DNA of 64,000 nucleotides from Molossus alvarezi (lineage: Eukaryota > Chordata > Mammalia > Chiroptera > Molossidae). The notes beneath the pieces are model-generated. The model saw only the letters and a list, made by a program, of their open reading frames with translations, ran no database searches and was not told where the DNA came from. Each line of letters begins with the position of its first letter. Within the stretch, counting starts at the first letter, position 1. Positions 1-12,449 of the stretch are shown here, piece after piece. Made by a program: the position numbers and the translations under genes. The stretch spans positions 17,918,074-17,982,073 of the forward strand of contig CM073893.1 of NCBI GenBank assembly GCA_037176705.1. Reading direction: 5' to 3'.

Positions 1-221
1 ATCCTCACCAGAGGATATTTTTCCATTGATTTTCAGATAGACTGAGATAGAGGGATATAGAGAGAGAAACGTTGATGTGAGAGAGACACACCGATTGGAT
101 GCCTCCTGTATGACCCCAACCAGGGCCGGGGTTCAAACTGTAACCAAGGTATGTGCCCTTGACCAGAATCGAACCTGTGACTCTTTGGTTCTCCAGCCAA
201 TACTCTGGGCCAAAGGCCAGG
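1..221 (-). mobile_element. Ves SINE type A, cut by window edge
   Basis: It starts with the tail hairpin ATCCTCACCAGAGGAT and runs through the CT/GA body and B box to a shortened, diverged head (GGGCCAAAGGCCAGG). It abuts an antisense L1. The A tail lies outside the window. Confidence 0.85.
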
Positions 222-1345
222 ACTAGATTCTTCTTTTTCACAGCTGCATAGTATTCCACTGTGTATATGTACCATAGCTTTTGTACCCACTCATTTACTA
301 GTGGGCACTTGGGTTGTTTCCAGATCTTAGCTATTGTGAATAGTGTTTCTATGAACATAGGGGTGCATATATTCTTTCTGTTGGTATTTTGGGATTCTTA
401 GGATATATTCCTAGGAGTGGGATCACTGGGTCAAATGGCAGTTCTATTTTTAATTTTTTGAGGAAACTCCATATGTTTTCCATAGTGGCTGTACCAGTCG
501 GCAATCCCACCAGCAGTGTACCAGGATTCCCTGTTCTCCAAATCCTCACCAGCATTTGTTTGTTGATTTATCCATGGTAGTCATTCGGGTGATACCTCAT
601 TGTTATTTTAATTTGCATCTCTCTGATAACTAGTGACTTAAAGCAAGTTTTCATATGCCTCTTGGCCATTCACATGTCCTATTTGGAAAAGTGTCTATTC
701 AAGTACTCAGCCTATTTTTTAATTGGATTGTTTGTCTTCCTTTGTTGAGCTGTTTGAGTACTTTACATATTTTGAAGATTAACCACTTATTAGATGTATT
801 ATTGGCAAATATTTTTTCCCACACACCGGGCTCCCTTTTCATTTTGATGCTGGATCCTTTTGCTGTGCAGAAGCTTTTTAGTTTGATGTATTCCCAGTTG
901 TTTATTTTTTTCTCTTGCCCTAGGTGATGTATTGGTGAAAACTCTGCTACATGAGATGTCTGAGATTTTAGTGCCTACGTTTTCTTCTAGGATTTTTATA
1001 GTTTCACTGCTTACATTTAAGTCTTTAGGCCATTTTGAGATTATTCTGTGTATGGTGTAAGTTGGTGGTCTAGTTTCATTTTTTTTTTTTTTTTTTTTTT
1101 TTTTTTGGTATGTGCCCCTAGCGGGAACTGAACCCAGGACTCTCTGGTCCACAGGCCGACACTCCAACCGCTGAGCCAAACCAGCCAGGGCTAGTTTCAT
1201 TTTTTTGCATGTACCTGTCCAATTTCCCCAACACCATTTATAAAGAGATTGTCTTCACTCCATTAGTATGCTCTTTCCTCCTTTGTCAAAGACAGTATGC
1301 TTAATTAATATTTGATAATCCCTATTTTGTCTGACCTCTGGATTT
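222..1345 (-). mobile_element. L1 3' part (ORF2 C-terminus), antisense
   Basis: On the minus strand the frame near 5-358 gives WVQKLWYIYTVEYYAAVKKK, the well-known C-terminal end of L1 ORF2, followed upstream by other ORF2 tail segments. It is 5'-truncated, with stops and shifts. A short SINE sits inside at 1081-1190. The reading frame is not functional. Confidence 0.85.
1081..1190 (-). mobile_element. Truncated Ves SINE (tRNA head only)
   Basis: About 26 T are followed directly by the B-box region and head (AGCCAAACCAGCCAGGG). The usual CT-rich body and hairpin are missing, so the A tail joins right after the tRNA-related part. The TSD CTAGTTTCATTTTT flanks it at about 1070 and 1191, so this is a real separate insertion into the L1. 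Confidence 0.85.
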
Positions 1346-2950
1346 AGAGGTTTTTCTGGCTGGATCATCTCCCAGCCCTGCTGATTTGACTGTAAAATCT
1401 CTTTCAGTAGAGATTAGTTTTCCACACTTGCTTAATTCTTCCTTTCTTGGTAACCAGTCTACTTAGACTTTATTTTTTACAATTGAATATAACTTCACTG
1501 CCCTGTGGAAACCCTTTTGTTTATATTAAATCAAGGGGTTATCTCCACGTACTATGGGCCAGAATGGGGCACCTGGCTCTTAGAGGCAAGGGTCCTGCAG
1601 GATATGGGTATACTGCTGATCCTGAAGATGTCCGAGCTCCAGGCTGTACAACTACTCCTGCCCAGCTTCTCTGAACAAATTACAAACCAGGAGCTCAGGG
1701 ATCAATTGTCTGGACCTTATCTCCTCCTGATCATTTTTTGGCTTCATACATCTATAAATAGAGATAAAAGTAGTTTCTACCTGATAATATTGTGAGAATT
1801 AAATGAAATAATCAAAGTAAGAGTTCAGCATAGCTCCTGGAACATATGCACACTAAATAACTATTGATTACTATTATGAATAATAATAATAATATCCCTT
1901 CCTCATCATGACTTTTTTATGCCATGAATGTGCTCAATTTTATTATACCAATCATTTTATGGATTCCCCTCCAATCAGTCAGTTTAATGTTTCTTCACTG
2001 AGTTTATGTGTGTATTCATCCATCTAACATATTGAGGCCTTGCTAGATGTCAGGTACTATCTTAGACACAGGGACACAATGTTAAGACACAAATGTTTTC
2101 CTTTGGATGCTCATATTTATTGAAGAAGATGACACAGAAACAGATGCCAAATCTTGTATTCATTCAAAGAAGTCACTTCCCAGTAAGTCTAGTTTTATCC
2201 AAATAACTTCCACCAGGAATCAGTTGCAATTGGATGCCAAGGGACTGTATTTTGTTTTCTGGTGTTGGGAGGGGCTAATGGATGTTAATAATATGTTAGA
2301 TATACTAGACATTCCATCCACTGGAGTTCACATTTAATACAGTCCTTCAAACCTTAATATGTATATTTCGTATCTGACACAAATAACTTCGAGAGAGTGA
2401 AACATTGATTTGGGAGTGATTTGATGGCCTAATGCATTTGAGACATTGTGGGAGCCTAATGCATGTTGAGCACATTGTGACACTATAGAAAATCAGAAGG
2501 CCAGTGAGAGACTGGACACCAGTGAAAAGAGTCAGAACACTCAGCTTTTAGTCCCTCTGCCAATTATGATTTTTACCATCTTTGGATTTCTCATTTGTAA
2601 AATAGGAAAGGATAGAAGGGATATGGCTGGACTGGGTAGATGATCTCACAGATGTATAGAATTATGCCTGAGGAAGGAGACTTAAGATCATTCAGTCCAA
2701 CCTGCTCACTCCACAGGTGAGAAACTGGTGACTTAGAAAGATGAAATAACCTGTTCGATGATACACAGCTTGTTATTTAAAGAACTAGAAAGTCACTCAA
2801 CTTTCAAGACAGTGTAGTGAGAGAGGTAAACCCTACACAAACTGCAGCAGTACAAAACAATAGGTAAGTTCTTCTGAGGTTTAGAAAAAGAAAATATCCT
2901 GGTTGGAAAGATACAACTAATAATAATGGAGCAATTTCAAAGCACTTCCA
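1346..2950. other. Intergenic, old MIR/L2 fragments
   Basis: AT-rich DNA with no gene seen. A minus-strand MIR fragment is likely at 1755-1890 (AATTAAATGAAATAATC, then AGCTCCTGGAACATA). An L2 3' fragment is at 2005-2115 (ATTGAGGCCTTGCTAGATG), and a MIR-like piece is at 2590-2790. The open frames at 1505-1795 and 2107-2337 have no recognisable features. Confidence 0.5.
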
Positions 2951-2958
2951 CATGCGTC

Positions 2959-3197
2959 TTTTTTTTTTTTTTTTTTTTTTTAATCCTTACCCAAGGATAT
3001 TTTTTTATTTATCTTCAGATAGAGTGGGAGGGAGAGAGAGAAACATCCATGTGAGAGGGACACTGGTCACTCCTGCACGACCCCAATCAGGGCTGGGGAC
3101 GAACCACAACTGAGGTATGTGCCCGTGGCTAGAATCAAACCCGAGACTCATTGGTCCTCAGGCCAATGCTCTACTACTGAGCCAAACCGGCCAGAGC
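2959..3197 (-). mobile_element. Ves SINE type A
   Basis: Poly-T, then ATCCTTACCCAAGGAT (tail hairpin), a GA-rich body, and the head at GAGCCAAACCGGCCAGAGC. The flanking TSD is CCACATGCGT/CCACATGCAT. Confidence 0.9.
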
Positions 3198-3207
3198 CCA
3201 CATGCAT

Positions 3208-3437
3208 TTTTTTTAAATATGTTTTTATTGATTTTTTTAGAGAGAAGAAGGGAGAGGGAGAGAGAGATAGAAACATCAATGAAAGAGAAACACATCAATT
3301 GGTTGCCTCCTGCATGATCTGGACCAGGGCTGGGAATTGAATCTGCAACCCAGATATGGGCCCTTGACCGGAATTGAACCTTCAAACCTTTGGTCCACAG
3401 GCAGATGCTCCAACAGCTGAGTCAAACCCGCCAGGGC
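3208..3437 (-). mobile_element. Ves SINE, A head with B-like tail
   Basis: The head is type A (GAGTCAAACCCGCCAGGGC on the plus strand). The tail is TTTTTATTGATTTTTTTAG with no hairpin. It is inserted at the same CCACATGCATTTT site as the previous SINE, giving three copies of the site. Confidence 0.88.
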
Positions 3438-3464
3438 ATTCCACATGCATTTTAGAACTTGATT

Positions 3465-3491
3465 TTTACACACACACGCACACACACACAA
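3465..3491. repeat. (CA)n microsatellite
   Basis: An imperfect CA run with one G interruption, next to a MIR-like remnant (about 3495-3610). Confidence 0.8.
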
Positions 3492-3671
3492 AACAGTGAT
3501 TCAGAGTTCTCATTTGTAGATGATTAAGGGAAGGTAAGTGACTTGCCTGGGCTTGCTCTAGTAGGAAGTCAGCCCTAGGATCTTAGTGTTCAGATTCTGA
3601 AGGTCCCTCCCCTATACCAGCTTCATGGAGAAGGTGACTTCTTGGACTGAATATTTAAAGAGGGACCAGTT

Positions 3672-3880
3672 GTCCTGACCAGTGTTCAGTTGATTGGAGC
3701 ATTGTTCTGTACACCAAAAAGTTGCCAGTTCGATTACCGGTCAGGGTGCATGCAGGAGGCAGCTGATCAATGTTTCTTTTTCACATCAATGTTTCCCCCG
3801 CACTACCACCACCAACCTTCCTCTTCAAAAAATCAATAAAAACACATCCTCGAGTGAGGAGTAAAAACTTTAAATAAAGA
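3672..3880 (+). mobile_element. Ves SINE, old type C-like
   Basis: The head GTTCAGTTGATTGGAGCATT is followed by GTTCGATTACC (B box), then AATCAATAAAAACACATCCT and a CTCGAGTGAGGAG hairpin-like tail. It combines a type C head with the type A end and is clearly diverged. Confidence 0.78.
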
Positions 3881-6800
3881 GGAACCAATGTTGACAGGTA
3901 GATTGAGGGCCAGGGCTTTTTAGGTAAATCTAACAGAAAAGATATGAAGGCTAGAAAGATTAAGACATGTTTGGGAAAGGTGATAGAACGTGTTAGCTAC
4001 AGCATAAGCAATGTGTAGGAGATTTAGAAATAAGAAAAGTGTATTGCACTGTGGCTGGATCATACATAATCTTAACCACCAGATTTAGAAATCATTTGAC
4101 AGACAGTGGTGGAGGGGGAGGGGTATACTGAATACTAGGAGAAGAAGTAAAATCAGGAAGATCTGGAGAGGTGAGTCAGATTATTGTGGAGAGGACGGAG
4201 GAGACAAGGGAATTCGTTAGGAGGCATTAGGTAAACTTGTGAGTGGCATGGGAAGAAGAGCCAGATTCAAGAAGTATTGGATGTTGAATTAACATAGAGA
4301 AGAGGTGTGAGAGTTGAGAGAGAGAGGGAAGTAGTAAAGATGTCTCTCAGTTTTGAGTAGAGTTCCTGGAAAAATAGTTAAGCCATTAACAGAGTTGGCG
4401 AATTTGTAGGAGTTGACTTAGGGGGAAAATCATGAGCTTCTTTTAGGATCTGTTGGTTTTGTGTTGCCTTCTGCATACTGCCACCTGACTGCCCATTGGG
4501 AAGGTGAGTAGTGAGTCAGAGAAGAAGAGTTTAACTGACCAGTCAGAGGGCCCTTCCTTCCTGTTTCTGCTCTACTCCCCACTCCCTTGCTCCTTAATTA
4601 AGAAGTCCTTGATAGAAGTGCTTAATGAATACAATGCTTGCTTGGTATGTGGTGGACACTCAAAATGTTTGGATAAGAAATCCATTTAAGAAGAAGAGTT
4701 GTCAAGAGAAGTTTCAGAGCAAAGACAAAGACTGGAGTGAGGGGAAAAAAAAGAAATGGTTGCTAACAATGAGAATCTGAGTCACTGGAGGTAGTCATTT
4801 CCCAGACATTAAGGACTCCACAGCCTGGTGAGAGCTACAAGTGGTAGAAACCTGGTGGAGTTAAGAACACGGAGAGACTCTGAAGCCAGGGTACCAGGTA
4901 CGTGAATGTTGAAGTCAACAGGGATAATGGCAGAGAGTAGAAATGATTGTATTAGACCTGGGCAAGAAGGAACCATGCTCTGGACCCTGGCCTTTAGAGG
5001 ACCAAACTTTGGTTCTCTTCTGCTGTACCTCTTCCCATGAGAAGTCCATGGTACCATGAAGTCATATTCACTGTGCTTCTAGTCCCAGCTCTGGGTACCA
5101 TGGCTCTGGGATTCCCTGCTCAAATGGCCAAACCTGCTTCCAGGGTCTTCCCAGGCCTCTTTCCTTGGTCTGTCTTCCTGGAGGCATATGATGCCACTGC
5201 TTTGCACACTCCAGGCCTGAGTAAAGGCCAAGGGACATCTTTTGAGGAGGTCTTGGGAATGTAAATAGAGCTTTGGTGGTGAGAGACAGGACTTGAATCT
5301 TGTGGATAGGGATATGCACACATGTTCTTAAGATTGACTCTAGTGAGGGATGGAGTTGAGATGGAAGAGAATGGGAACAAAAAGTGGGCTGGGGCTGGCT
5401 TTCAGACCTCTTTGCACCACCACATTCTGAAGCAGATGTCCACGAAGTCAGGATATTTAAATTCAAATCCAGACTTTCAGGTGGTAAAGAAAATACGCCT
5501 GTTAATGTCAAAGATTAGATTATATTTTGTTTGTAAGCTTGACTTATAACTTCTAAATATTTAAATATGTGATATGTAGACCTCCATTTGCAATCTTGCC
5601 ATCATATATTCGGAATCAGCAGGTTATAAAGATCTTCCTGCTGTGAGTCTGAAGCTTCCCTTCGGTTTCTTGACACCCACTGCACTTTTTGGGTGATAAC
5701 TTGCTTTATTATCTGTCTACTCTGATAGACACAAAGCTGTGTGGAGGCAGGAACCAGGCTGTCTTGTTTACAAATATATTCTGATGTTAGGACAATGATT
5801 GACACATAAATAAGTGTTCACTAAAGATGTTTAAAACTCTAAAATGATACATAACTTACACATTTGAGGACAGCAAATAGAATGATGAGAAGTATTAAAA
5901 GGGAGTGAAGTAACCTAGAAAGAGAATGCCTTGATAAATTATAGTAGAGATCAAGCAACAGTCTGGAGGTTTTTCTTCCATTCAGGGAGAGCAGCAAACA
6001 CACAACTTCTATTGCCTGAAGAATTAGAATTGCAGTAATCTATTCATTCTAAGCTTTAGGTGTGTGTGTGTGAGCGCGCGCGCGCGTTCATATGAGTGAT
6101 TTGACTGGGATCAGATATTTCATAGTGAGAGCCTGGAGTTATTAAGTGACTGATTCACTGAAGACCATTAAAATGTAAACCAACATTTTAAATTGACAAA
6201 AACAACCCAGCTTTTGTTTTTTCTTGAAAAATTGGACCTTTGGCAAGACTGGCCCATAGTCCAATATGGCCACAGTGGCCTGAAGCCTTTAAATGGGCCT
6301 GTGTTTATGAACAGACCACACCCCACCATTCACAAAAACTCTCCAAACAGAGGCTGGCCACCAAAGACCTCTGAATTCATAACCACTGAACCTCTGGCTT
6401 TTTAAGCCCCCTTTGCCTTGAAAGAATATCTTCTTTAATCTCTTCATGGTTTTATTCTTACCAACCTTTGAATGACCGGTGTCATTTGAATTCTATTATA
6501 CCATTGCATATCTGCTTATATCTGCCATAGATTCTGAAACTGAATTATTTCATGTATAATCAAAGAAGCCCACCTACTCTAGAAAGCAACTCTCTATTAA
6601 TGTTATGGATCCAAATTTCCTTTGATCATTCCTCCCATGACCCCAAGGGGAGATGCTAGACTGGAGAGGCCAGGGCTCCACTGCTTCCTAAAAGCTGGGA
6701 AGTGTTGTGATGCAACAAGAAGTGTTGGGAGTTACTGACATGCAGGAAGTGCCAGAGTGAAAGTTGCAGAATCGGGTACAGAAGAATGGTATAGAAAGTG

Positions 6801-6989
6801 AGAGACACTGGAGCACTAATTTGTTCTATTTACTGAGTTTGCACGACGTGCCAAGCACTATTTTGACTTAAGGTATTCAACAATAAACTAGCCAATGTCC
6901 CTGCTCTCATTGAGCTTGATTTTGGTGTGTTAAGCAAGATAACACATACACGTACATGTCAGGTGGAAATAAATACTATTTATAAAACC
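3881..6989. other. Intergenic upstream of KPNA3, no gene seen
   Basis: Purine-rich L2-like stretches occupy about 3890-4440. L2 3' fragments are likely at 5700-5835 (ends AAATAAGTGTTCACTAAA) and 6820-6960 (GAGTTTGCACGACGTGCCAA). Open frames up to 147 codons occur at 5068-5511 on the minus strand and 5037-5264 on the plus strand. They show no family motif and are treated as chance. Confidence 0.5.
6059..6086. repeat. (TG)n(CG)n alternating purine-pyrimidine tract
   Basis: TG repeats run straight into GCGCGCGCGCGCG with one GA break. It is a classical Z-DNA-prone sequence, about 0.9 kb upstream of the CpG island. Confidence 0.85.
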
Positions 6990-7111
6990 AAAGCGGAGGC
7001 AGGGTGGCCGCTATTTCGGTAGCCTCCAGAGACCTCGCTCCTCTCCTCCCAATAGGGTACAAAATGCCACCTCCGGGGGAAGCTCCTCCCACGTCCCCGC
7101 CCAGAGGCGGC

Positions 7112-7124
7112 CTTGGGGGCGGAG
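7112..7124 (+). promoter_or_regulatory. GC box (SP/KLF)
   Basis: GGGGGCGGAG is a classical GC box in the upstream part of the CpG island. Another GC box, GGGGGCGGGTGGGG, lies at 7359-7372. Both suit SP1/KLF factors; occupancy is not known. Confidence 0.55.
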
Positions 7125-7230
7125 CTTCGAGCCCAGCGTCTCCGAGCGCGCCGCGCTGAAAGACGCGCGCTTAAGTTTCCCGGCATTCCCCTCGTTCTGT
7201 CACGGCCAGAATTACCCCTCCCCGCAACGT

Positions 7231-7250
7231 GGCATGCTGGGAACTGTAGT
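7231..7250 (-). promoter_or_regulatory. ZNF143/THAP11-type promoter motif
   Basis: On the minus strand this reads ACTACAGTTCCCAGCATGCC. It fits the known ZNF143 (SBS2-like, ACTACA-TTCCCAGCATGC) consensus over its full length. Such sites are typical of CpG-island housekeeping promoters close to the transcription start. It lies about 460 bp upstream of the KPNA3 ATG. Binding is inferred from the motif only. Confidence 0.8.
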
Positions 7251-7356
7251 ATCCGTCCGCAGCTCAGCGTCGCGAAGGAGCAGGAAAAGCCGCCAAGTCT
7301 GGCTCCATTGCTGGGACATAACTTGCAGCACCGAGTTCTGGGAAGGCTGTGTTGTA

Positions 7357-7372
7357 GTGGGGGCGGGTGGGG
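7357..7372 (+). promoter_or_regulatory. GC box (SP/KLF), proximal
   Basis: GTGGGGGCGGGTGGGG is a strong SP1/KLF-type element. It sits between the ZNF143 motif and the E-box, within the region where transcription most likely begins. Confidence 0.55.
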
Positions 7373-7433
7373 AGTCATACTGATAACACCGGGCACGTCC
7401 AGCCAGGAGAGTGTCCAGGCCCGGGCCGTCCCG

Positions 7434-7443
7434 GGCACGTGAC
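7434..7443 (+). promoter_or_regulatory. E-box CACGTGAC (USF/TFE/MYC type)
   Basis: GGCACGTGAC contains the palindromic CACGTG core with the AC extension favoured by USF and TFE/MITF factors. It is about 270 bp upstream of the KPNA3 ATG. This is a motif match only. Confidence 0.5.
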
Positions 7444-7589
7444 CACAGCTTTCCCAGGCGCGCGCGGTTTCTGAGCGCCGTTCCCGCTCCGCCCCACCCC
7501 ATCCCACCCCACCCAACCCGACCCGGCTGTCGGCCTGTGCCTCCCCTGGAGCTGCTGCCACCTCGCGCTCGGAGGCGTCACGGAACGTG

Positions 7590-8268
<679 letters not shown>

Positions 8269-8340
8269 TAGAGCTGGGCCCAGGCAGGCGGTGGCGGCCC
8301 GCAGAGGGGGGTGGGGACCAGCCGGGTAACTGACTTGTTT

Positions 8341-11300
8341 GAGGGTGGTGGATGGGGGAGGGTAGGATGCGCCAGGACCATTTTCTTATACTCCAGTGCT
8401 GGCCTTTGGACCAGTCGTTCTGAGCTGTTCCAGCTCATACTCCTGTTACTACTGGCATTTGGAGCAAGCTGAAGGTGGACAATAGTTTACCATCTATTGT
8501 GTTGAGTCTTTGGAAGAGACCTCCGCTTACAGGACCTGTTTTCTTAGCATTTCTTGTTTGTAGTGGGAGTGTGCATAGGATAATTTCTTTGACATGTTTT
8601 ACAGAAATAAATTGGATACACAGGTTTATACGGCCTTGTATAAGCCCCTTGCTCCAAGCTGGTAGAATATCGATGCAGTTGCAAAACTGTAAACATTAAT
8701 GTGGTCACTCAATTCGTTGCTACACAGCTTGTTGCCATTGTCTCATTCCAGTGACATAAGCAGGTACTATTTGCAAACTCGACTTATTTGAGGCAGCGCT
8801 AGGTCTCTTTGCAGCTCCTAAGAGCAGTGTAGTATAATGCACAAATTTCAGTGGGACTCGGACCTCTGGATTTGTTAAGGGAAAGTAGTTTTAAGTACAC
8901 AGCCTTTTCTAATACTAGGTGACATGATTTGCAGTTTTATAATTCTTGCTAGTGGCCAATGTGAATAAGAAGTGCATTTTATCCCCTCTGAAAGAGAGAA
9001 AGTGTTAGGAGAAATATACCATTAAGCATAGAAAAACCAGACAAAACTCAGGCCATTTTTCAGAACTACAAAATTAAATACTAATTGGAAAAAAAAAAAC
9101 TAAGGAAATACTGTGTTGTTTCCATTTGAGTGAGACATAGAGATCATCTGTCTCTGTCCTGGTCATGGTTAAGTTTCTTTTGTGAGAAATACTTCTAAGC
9201 AAAAGGAAAGTTAGGAATAGCAGCAAGAAATTTTGAAACTGGCTTCTGTTATCAGTCCACTTGATGATGGAAATTAATTTTGAACATTCTCTCTCAGTAA
9301 TTGTTCTTGAAGCTTACCCCTATTATAAAAAAAAATTTATGTAGTTTGGAAAATACCCATATTGTTTGTTCAAAATTCTTTCCTCTCTTGGATATTGAGA
9401 CAGGTTTTTGTTTTATTATTTGCCTCTATTTGTTCTGGGAGCTCAGTGATACTACTTAGTAAAAACTCCTGCACACAATAGGTACATAATAAATATTTGC
9501 TGATAACCAGAATGTAACCAATGACTCCTAGATTCATGGTTGCTAACTAAGCCTTTCAGACTGAAAATTTTAGTCACAACAACATATTTCCCAGGATACA
9601 TTAGGATAACTAAGGCATGAAATAACAGATATTCAAATGGTAGTTCTATGTGGTAGACATTATACTAAGGCTTTATGATACCACATTTAATCCTTAGAAC
9701 AACTTTATGAGCTAGGTATTGCATTATTCCCACTTTACAGGAAGAAAGTACTTTAGAGGAGGAATCTCAAGTATGCTTATATATCCTGAACAAGGTCACA
9801 AAGTGAATATGAACATTCATTCACTAATTGTCTGTTGGGTATCTAACAATGTCAGGAGTTGAAAAAAGGGAATAAAATTCAGTCTGTACCTCAAGGAGTT
9901 TAAAGTTCAGTAGGAGTGAGAGAAAAGTAAACTGATGATTATAATACAGTATATAGATATGTGTATTCTGAAAATGCATAAGAAGATCCTGACTTGGAAC
10001 TGAGCCGTCAAGGGAGATGTTCTAGTTGATTCCTAGTGGATGAAAGGGAGTGAGTAGATCATGAAGGATGAAAGAATGTTGGCCCTGAAAAGGGAGAGGG
10101 CAAGGAAGAGGCATTCCAGACTTGAGGGAGCAGTAATTTAAGTGTCCTAGGAGAATATAGTAGGACTACTGAGAGAGAAGAGAGTGCTAGAGAGGTGACT
10201 GCAGGGTAAACAGGTCAAATCTGATCAAATGCCTTTATTGTGGATTTAGGTATAACTAAGACTAGACACCATATCTAATTTAGACTTACCCATTAGAAAC
10301 TATATTACATTAGAAACTTACACTACAGTGTAGCTCTGTGATTTAAGTAGTTGTGCTTATCAGGCTACTTCAAAACAGGAGATGCACTTTGATGAGATAT
10401 CGTTTCTACTTTTTCCTGTATAGAATAGATGAAAGATAAAACATTGTAAATTACACAACCAGCTGATACACAAATTAGATGCTGGGTGCAAGAATAAAAT
10501 ACATATTTTCTAAAGAAAATAAAAGTGTAGTGTTATTTCATAGTCATTCAGTCAGGAATGTCTTCATAGAAGAGAGGTTGATGAATTTTCTAGGAAGTAC
10601 AGTATGTCCTAGACTTGAACAGGGTACATGAGAAATTAGTGAATAAAGATCAAGGTAAAAAAGAAGAGAGTGAAGAGATGAGACTGTGGTAGTCTGAGAA
10701 TGTCTTTGGCGAAGATTGCTTGGAAACTTCTTGATATGGAGATCTGAAGGAATTTATTTCAGAGTAGAGTTAGAAGGTGTAATATGATTAGAACAATGGA
10801 AAAAGGTGACTGACAGTAATACCTAGAATTAATTCTGGAGTCATAGTTATCCTGTATGCAATGAGGACTTTTCCAAAAAATTGAGGCTGGGGATGGTTGT
10901 GGTCGTGGTCATAACGTAGAATGAGGATTTGTATCTCCTCCTCTTTTTCCTTTCTCTTCCTCTTCTGTGTAAAGCTCACAGAAGACAGAGAGGATAAAAG
11001 TTATACTGAAATGTGGAAGTGGAAGTAGGGGAGGGAGTAATGATCACTGATAGCAGTTGGAACTTGGGTAGGGGAAATGGATTTTATAGCTAAAATCAGG
11101 AAACATAGTGAAAATAATTACTTTTATTTGGTCCAGAATGTGTGTTTTAATACCAGACATTTTTATGTAAGGCATTGGTTCTCAGGCTTTTTTCCTGTTT
11201 AAAAACTATGTAAAACTTTAAATATATATTTGTAGAAAAGTACACAAAACGAACATTCCATTTAAGTTCTAAGTATTCACTTATAACTTCAAACATTCAG

Positions 11301-11369
11301 GTAACTGCCATCTAGGTCAGCTTTTCTTTTTCTTGCACTTGTATACCTCAAGGATGTAACATTTTCATC
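8341..11369. other. Intron 1, L2/MIR remnants, no gene
   Basis: After the CpG island the sequence is AT-rich. An L2 tail fragment is likely at 9420-9510 (AATAGGTACATAATAAATAT). MIR-like sequence lies at 9640-9780 (TTTAATCCTTAGAACAAC) and L2 at 9815-10250. No coding or RNA gene was recognised. Confidence 0.5.
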
Positions 11370-11539
11370 AGTAGCAATAACTGATAATAATTTTAAAAAT
11401 CTTAACATTTACTGACTGTTTACAATGTACCTGTACCAGGTGCTTTATATGTATTGTTTATTTAGTTTTCACAACAATCCTATGAAATACATACTATTAT
11501 TATCCACAATTACTGAGGAGGAAACTTGAGGCTTATAAT

Positions 11540-11576
<37 letters not shown>

Positions 11577-11940
11577 CCTCACCCGAGGATATTTTTCCAT
11601 TTTTTGTACAGATAGAGTGGGAGGGAGAGAGAGGAAGGGAGAGAGAGAGAGAAACATCGATGTGAAAGGGACACATCGAGTGGCTGCCACCTGCACGACC
11701 AACCAGGGCCGGGGACAAACTGCAACCGAAGTACATGCCCTTAGCGGGAACCGAACCCGGGTCTCTCCGGACCGCAGGCCGACGCTCTAACCGCTGAGCC
11801 AAACAGGCCAGGGCGAGGCTTATAATTCTTAAGCCACTAACCCAGTATCACAGGGGAGTAAGTAGCAGAGCATAGACTTATAGTGAAGTAGCATGACACT
11901 AACGCCAGAACTCTTGCTCACTATGCTATACTGTCTCTCC
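11370..11940 (+). repeat. MIR element, split by a SINE
   Basis: The left half has the MIR core (CCAGGTGCTTTATATGTATT and CAACAATCCTATGAAATAC). The right half has CACTATGCTATACTGTCTC. A type A SINE sits between them. Confidence 0.82.
11544..11814 (-). mobile_element. Ves SINE type A, well preserved
   Basis: A long poly-T is followed by the perfect hairpin ATCCTCACCCGAGGAT (11575-11590), body, B box and head GAGCCAAACAGGCCAGGGC. The TSD GAGGCTTATAATTCTT is exact at 11528-11543 and 11815-11830. Confidence 0.95.
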
Positions 11941-12414
11941 ACTGAGTGGAGCCTAAGATTTGACCTGTGTGAAGCACATTTGAAAGATAATTAATGGAGA
12001 AAACATTTACGAAATCTTGAATATATCACAGAGATTCCCATTTTTGCATTTTAAAACCTTGCTAATAAAAATGTTTGACATTTATTTATCATTTGATTTA
12101 TTTGCCTTTATTTTTTCTTTTTACTCTTGCAAACTAACCTTATTAATAAGGAGCGAGTGAGTTGGTTTCCATGAAAAATAGTAACTCATATTCTTGGCAT
12201 TAACATGTAAACTTTACACTTTAGTCTCTGATACTAGATATTTTTATGTATATTTTCTCATTTGCAGATTCAACTAGCACTATGAAACCTGCTTTTCTCT
12301 CTGGAACCTCTGTTGGTAGAGGGTACTATTTAATAGTTCAAGCTTAAAACTTTATCCTTGATTCCCTTCTTTTTGCTTCCTTCGCTTTTCTGTATTAGTC
12401 ATCTGAGGAGCCCA

Positions 12415-12449
12415 TATATATATATATATATAAAAATATATATATATAT
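12415..12449. repeat. (TA)n microsatellite at SINE tail
   Basis: Two ATATATAT runs around ATAAAAATA, directly beside the T-rich tail of the following SINE. It probably grew from the SINE tail and target site. Confidence 0.8.

Noticed and set aside
5037..5511. Upstream gene divergent from KPNA3
   Set aside because: Frames on both strands overlap, lack domain features and splice structure, and have no CpG island of their own.
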